Positions 12,117 through 13,725 of a stretch of DNA of 13,725 nucleotides are shown here, piece after piece. The position numbers and the translations under genes were made by a program. The DNA is from Lachnospiraceae bacterium UBA7188 (lineage in GTDB: Bacteria; Bacillota; Clostridia; Lachnospirales; Lachnospiraceae): the NCBI GenBank assembly GCA_002490995.1, contig DKVC01000044.1:21494-35218 (forward strand), given 5' to 3'. Below the pieces are notes generated by a model, which was given only the letters and a program-made list of their open reading frames with translations, had not been told where the DNA came from and made no database searches. Within the stretch, counting starts at the first letter, position 1. Every line of letters starts with the position of its first letter.

Positions 12117-13725
12117 ATGCAGTATCACAATCAAAACGACGAAACACTTGTAATGCTCACCCTTGCAGGAGAGCAGAACGCATATGGAATTCTGGTAGAA
12201 CGGTATCAGAAAGCTGTCATCTCAGCGGCGGCATCCATTACACACAGCCGGTTTATGGCAGAAGATGCGGACCAGGACGCTTTTGTCACGGCATGGATGA
12301 AGCTGGATACCCTTCAGGAACCGCAGAAATTTGCCGCCTGGGCCTGCAGGATTGCGAAAAACTGTGCCCTGAATATGGTGATGCGCTTCCGCAGTTTTCT
12401 TCCGCTTGAGACAGTGGAGAACCTGAATCTGTCTGACGAACGGAACCGGAATCCTGCAGAATTATATGTATTGTCCGAAGAAAAAGACGAACTGCATGAC
12501 AGGATAGGGAGCCTGCCGGAGAAAGTAAAGCAGGTCATCGAGCTGCATTACTTTGAAGGGCTGTCAGTGGCGGAAATAGCAGATAAAATGCGGATTTCCG
12601 CTGGAACAGTCAAGTGGCAGCTCCATGATGGCAGAAAAAGAATCAGAAAGGAGCTATGTGCGATGAACGAAAAATACAGCGATACCCTCGTACAGCGTGT
12701 AATGAAAAAGGTGGAGGAACTGAAACTATGGCAGGTAAAAAACAATAAAAGCGGATTTGAAGCCGTCTACAACAATGTTCTCCGGGAAGTAGAGGCGCTT
12801 CCGGAGTCCTGTGACAAATACCATGCGCTGGCCGATGTGCTGATGCGGGGCTGGTGGTGGCTTCCGGGAGAAAAAAACGACGCACTTTTTGCGCGGATTA
12901 AAGAGGCCGCACAGACGGGACGCAACGACGAAGTTATGGAGTTTATCGTTACCAGGGAGGATTCTCTGGTTTACGATGGAGCAAAAATCGAATTTATCAG
13001 GGACAAACAGATACCGATGCTTGAGAAATCAGGACTGGTACACACACTTGCCCGGGAATGGTTCTGGCTTGGGTATCAGTATTTCCGAAACGGTCAATCG
13101 GAAAAGGGGTTGGAGGCTTACGATAAGGTGCAGCAGCTTCTGAAACCCTCTGATATATACTATGCCCTGATTCCCTTTGCACGGGAAATGGAGCAAAAGC
13201 TTTCCGGATACTATAAGGAAAAAAATAAAAATCACTATCGGCTCCATGCCGCTTCCGAAGAATTCCGTTATATAGACGGCGGGTTGCGCTACTGGAAAGC
13301 GGAAGAGACAGGGAAAGGATATCTGAGTTCCACCGATTTGGAGATAAACCATATTTTCCGTAATGCCGCTCTCTGTGACGGACATTTCTATAGAAAGGGT
13401 CTTGCCGAAGGCGGGATTTATACCGGTTCAGACGGAACAACCCTGACATTTGCCTCCGGTTGTGAGACAGTGGATACGGCCTGCGGACGGTTCGAAGGCT
13501 GCCAGTTATGGGTCACAAAGCATCCCGGTACCTGGGGAGTTTCTACTTTTAAGAATTATTATAAAGAAGGTGTGGGTATAGTAAAACAGGAACACAGGGC
13601 GGAGGGATTTACAGATGTAAGAGTTTTGAAATCCTATCACATTGCAGGAGGGGAGGGCCTTCTTCCCATGAAGGCTGGCAATACATGGGAATATACCGGA
13701 GACGTGTTAGTCAATAACTGTGTTG
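12117..13725 (+). CDS. ECF-family sigma factor fused to a large C-terminal domain (partial, runs off the window)
   Basis: The frame is open from the ATG at 12117 (ribosome binding site gggagga, 12103-12109) to the last base, giving at least 536 codons without a stop. Residues about 8-80 are sigma region 2 (AYGILVERYQKAVISAAAS...AEDADQDAFVTAWMKL). Residues about 128-180 are region 4 with its helix-turn-helix (LPEKVKQVIELHYFEGLSVAEIADKM, then ISAGTVKWQLHDGRKRI). ECF factors normally stop near residue 180; here the frame continues without a break through gcg-atg at 12660-12665. The extension begins with a helical, Trp-rich part (about 183-370). It then has a beta-rich part ending GVGIVKQEH...LLPMKAGNTWEYTG, which resembles domains of secreted lipoproteins, yet no membrane segment is seen up to the window end. 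It may sense a signal and control the sigma module directly. The sigma identity is firm; the role of the extension is inferred. Confidence 0.85.
   Translation, partial: MQYHNQNDETLVMLTLAGEQNAYGILVERYQKAVISAAASITHSRFMAEDADQDAFVTAWMKLDTLQEPQKFAAWACRIAKNCALNMVMRFRSFLPLETVENLNLSDERNRNPAELYVLSEEKDELHDRIGSLPEKVKQVIELHYFEGLSVAEIADKMRISAGTVKWQLHDGRKRIRKELCAMNEKYSDTLVQRVMKKVEELKLWQVKNNKSGFEAVYNNVLREVEALPESCDKYHALADVLMRGWWWLPGEKNDALFARIKEAAQTGRNDEVMEFIVTREDSLVYDGAKIEFIRDKQIPMLEKSGLVHTLAREWFWLGYQYFRNGQSEKGLEAYDKVQQLLKPSDIYYALIPFAREMEQKLSGYYKEKNKNHYRLHAASEEFRYIDGGLRYWKAEETGKGYLSSTDLEINHIFRNAALCDGHFYRKGLAEGGIYTGSDGTTLTFASGCETVDTACGRFEGCQLWVTKHPGTWGVSTFKNYYKEGVGIVKQEHRAEGFTDVRVLKSYHIAGGEGLLPMKAGNTWEYTGDVLVNNCV

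Overview
The window looks like a chromosomal piece of a Clostridia-class Bacillota, most likely a Lachnospiraceae-type gut anaerobe. This is inferred from the gene order DUF512 - der - plsY - gpsA, purine-rich AGGAGG-type ribosome binding sites, a consensus sigma-A promoter, and a remnant of an AAA+/DUF4143 ATPase with nearby repeats. All recognisable intact genes lie on the + strand. One broken gene lies on the - strand.

Left part (1-5548): a tightly packed housekeeping cluster. It holds a PDZ/radical-SAM-like/DUF512 protein, the ribosome-assembly GTPase Der, the acyltransferase PlsY, glycerol-3-phosphate dehydrogenase GpsA and an HD-domain hydrolase. GpsA makes the glycerol-3-phosphate that PlsY acylates, so two consecutive phospholipid steps are neighbours. 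A perfect 20-bp inverted repeat brackets the DUF512 gene. Its 12-bp core recurs after the HD gene, and in both places the repeat supplies the TAA stop codon, which suggests a REP-like repeat family.

Middle part (5549-11553): a self-contained regulated export operon. A consensus promoter (TTGACA-17-TATACT) drives a leader. The leader encodes a 24-residue peptide whose ribosome binding site is complementary to its own later codons, and it ends in a strong intrinsic terminator before the structural genes. Then come a half-size ABC exporter, a small DUF1854 protein and a second half-size ABC exporter. Both exporters carry an unusual cytosolic N-terminal region ending in a four-cysteine zinc-ribbon-like motif. 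The operon ends at a near-perfect 21-22 bp bidirectional terminator. The layout resembles ribosome-mediated attenuation of multidrug exporters such as Bacillus subtilis bmrB-bmrC-bmrD, but the leader, the DUF1854 subunit and the N-terminal modules make it a distinct and apparently little-studied system. It is the best candidate here for undescribed biology.

Right part (11552-13725): a 5'-truncated remnant of a DUF4143 ATPase on the - strand, a 33-nt tandem repeat beside it, and a possible ECF-type promoter. An open frame then runs off the end of the window (at least 536 codons). It fuses a complete ECF sigma factor to a long C-terminal region that looks like a soluble sensor or lipoprotein-like domain.
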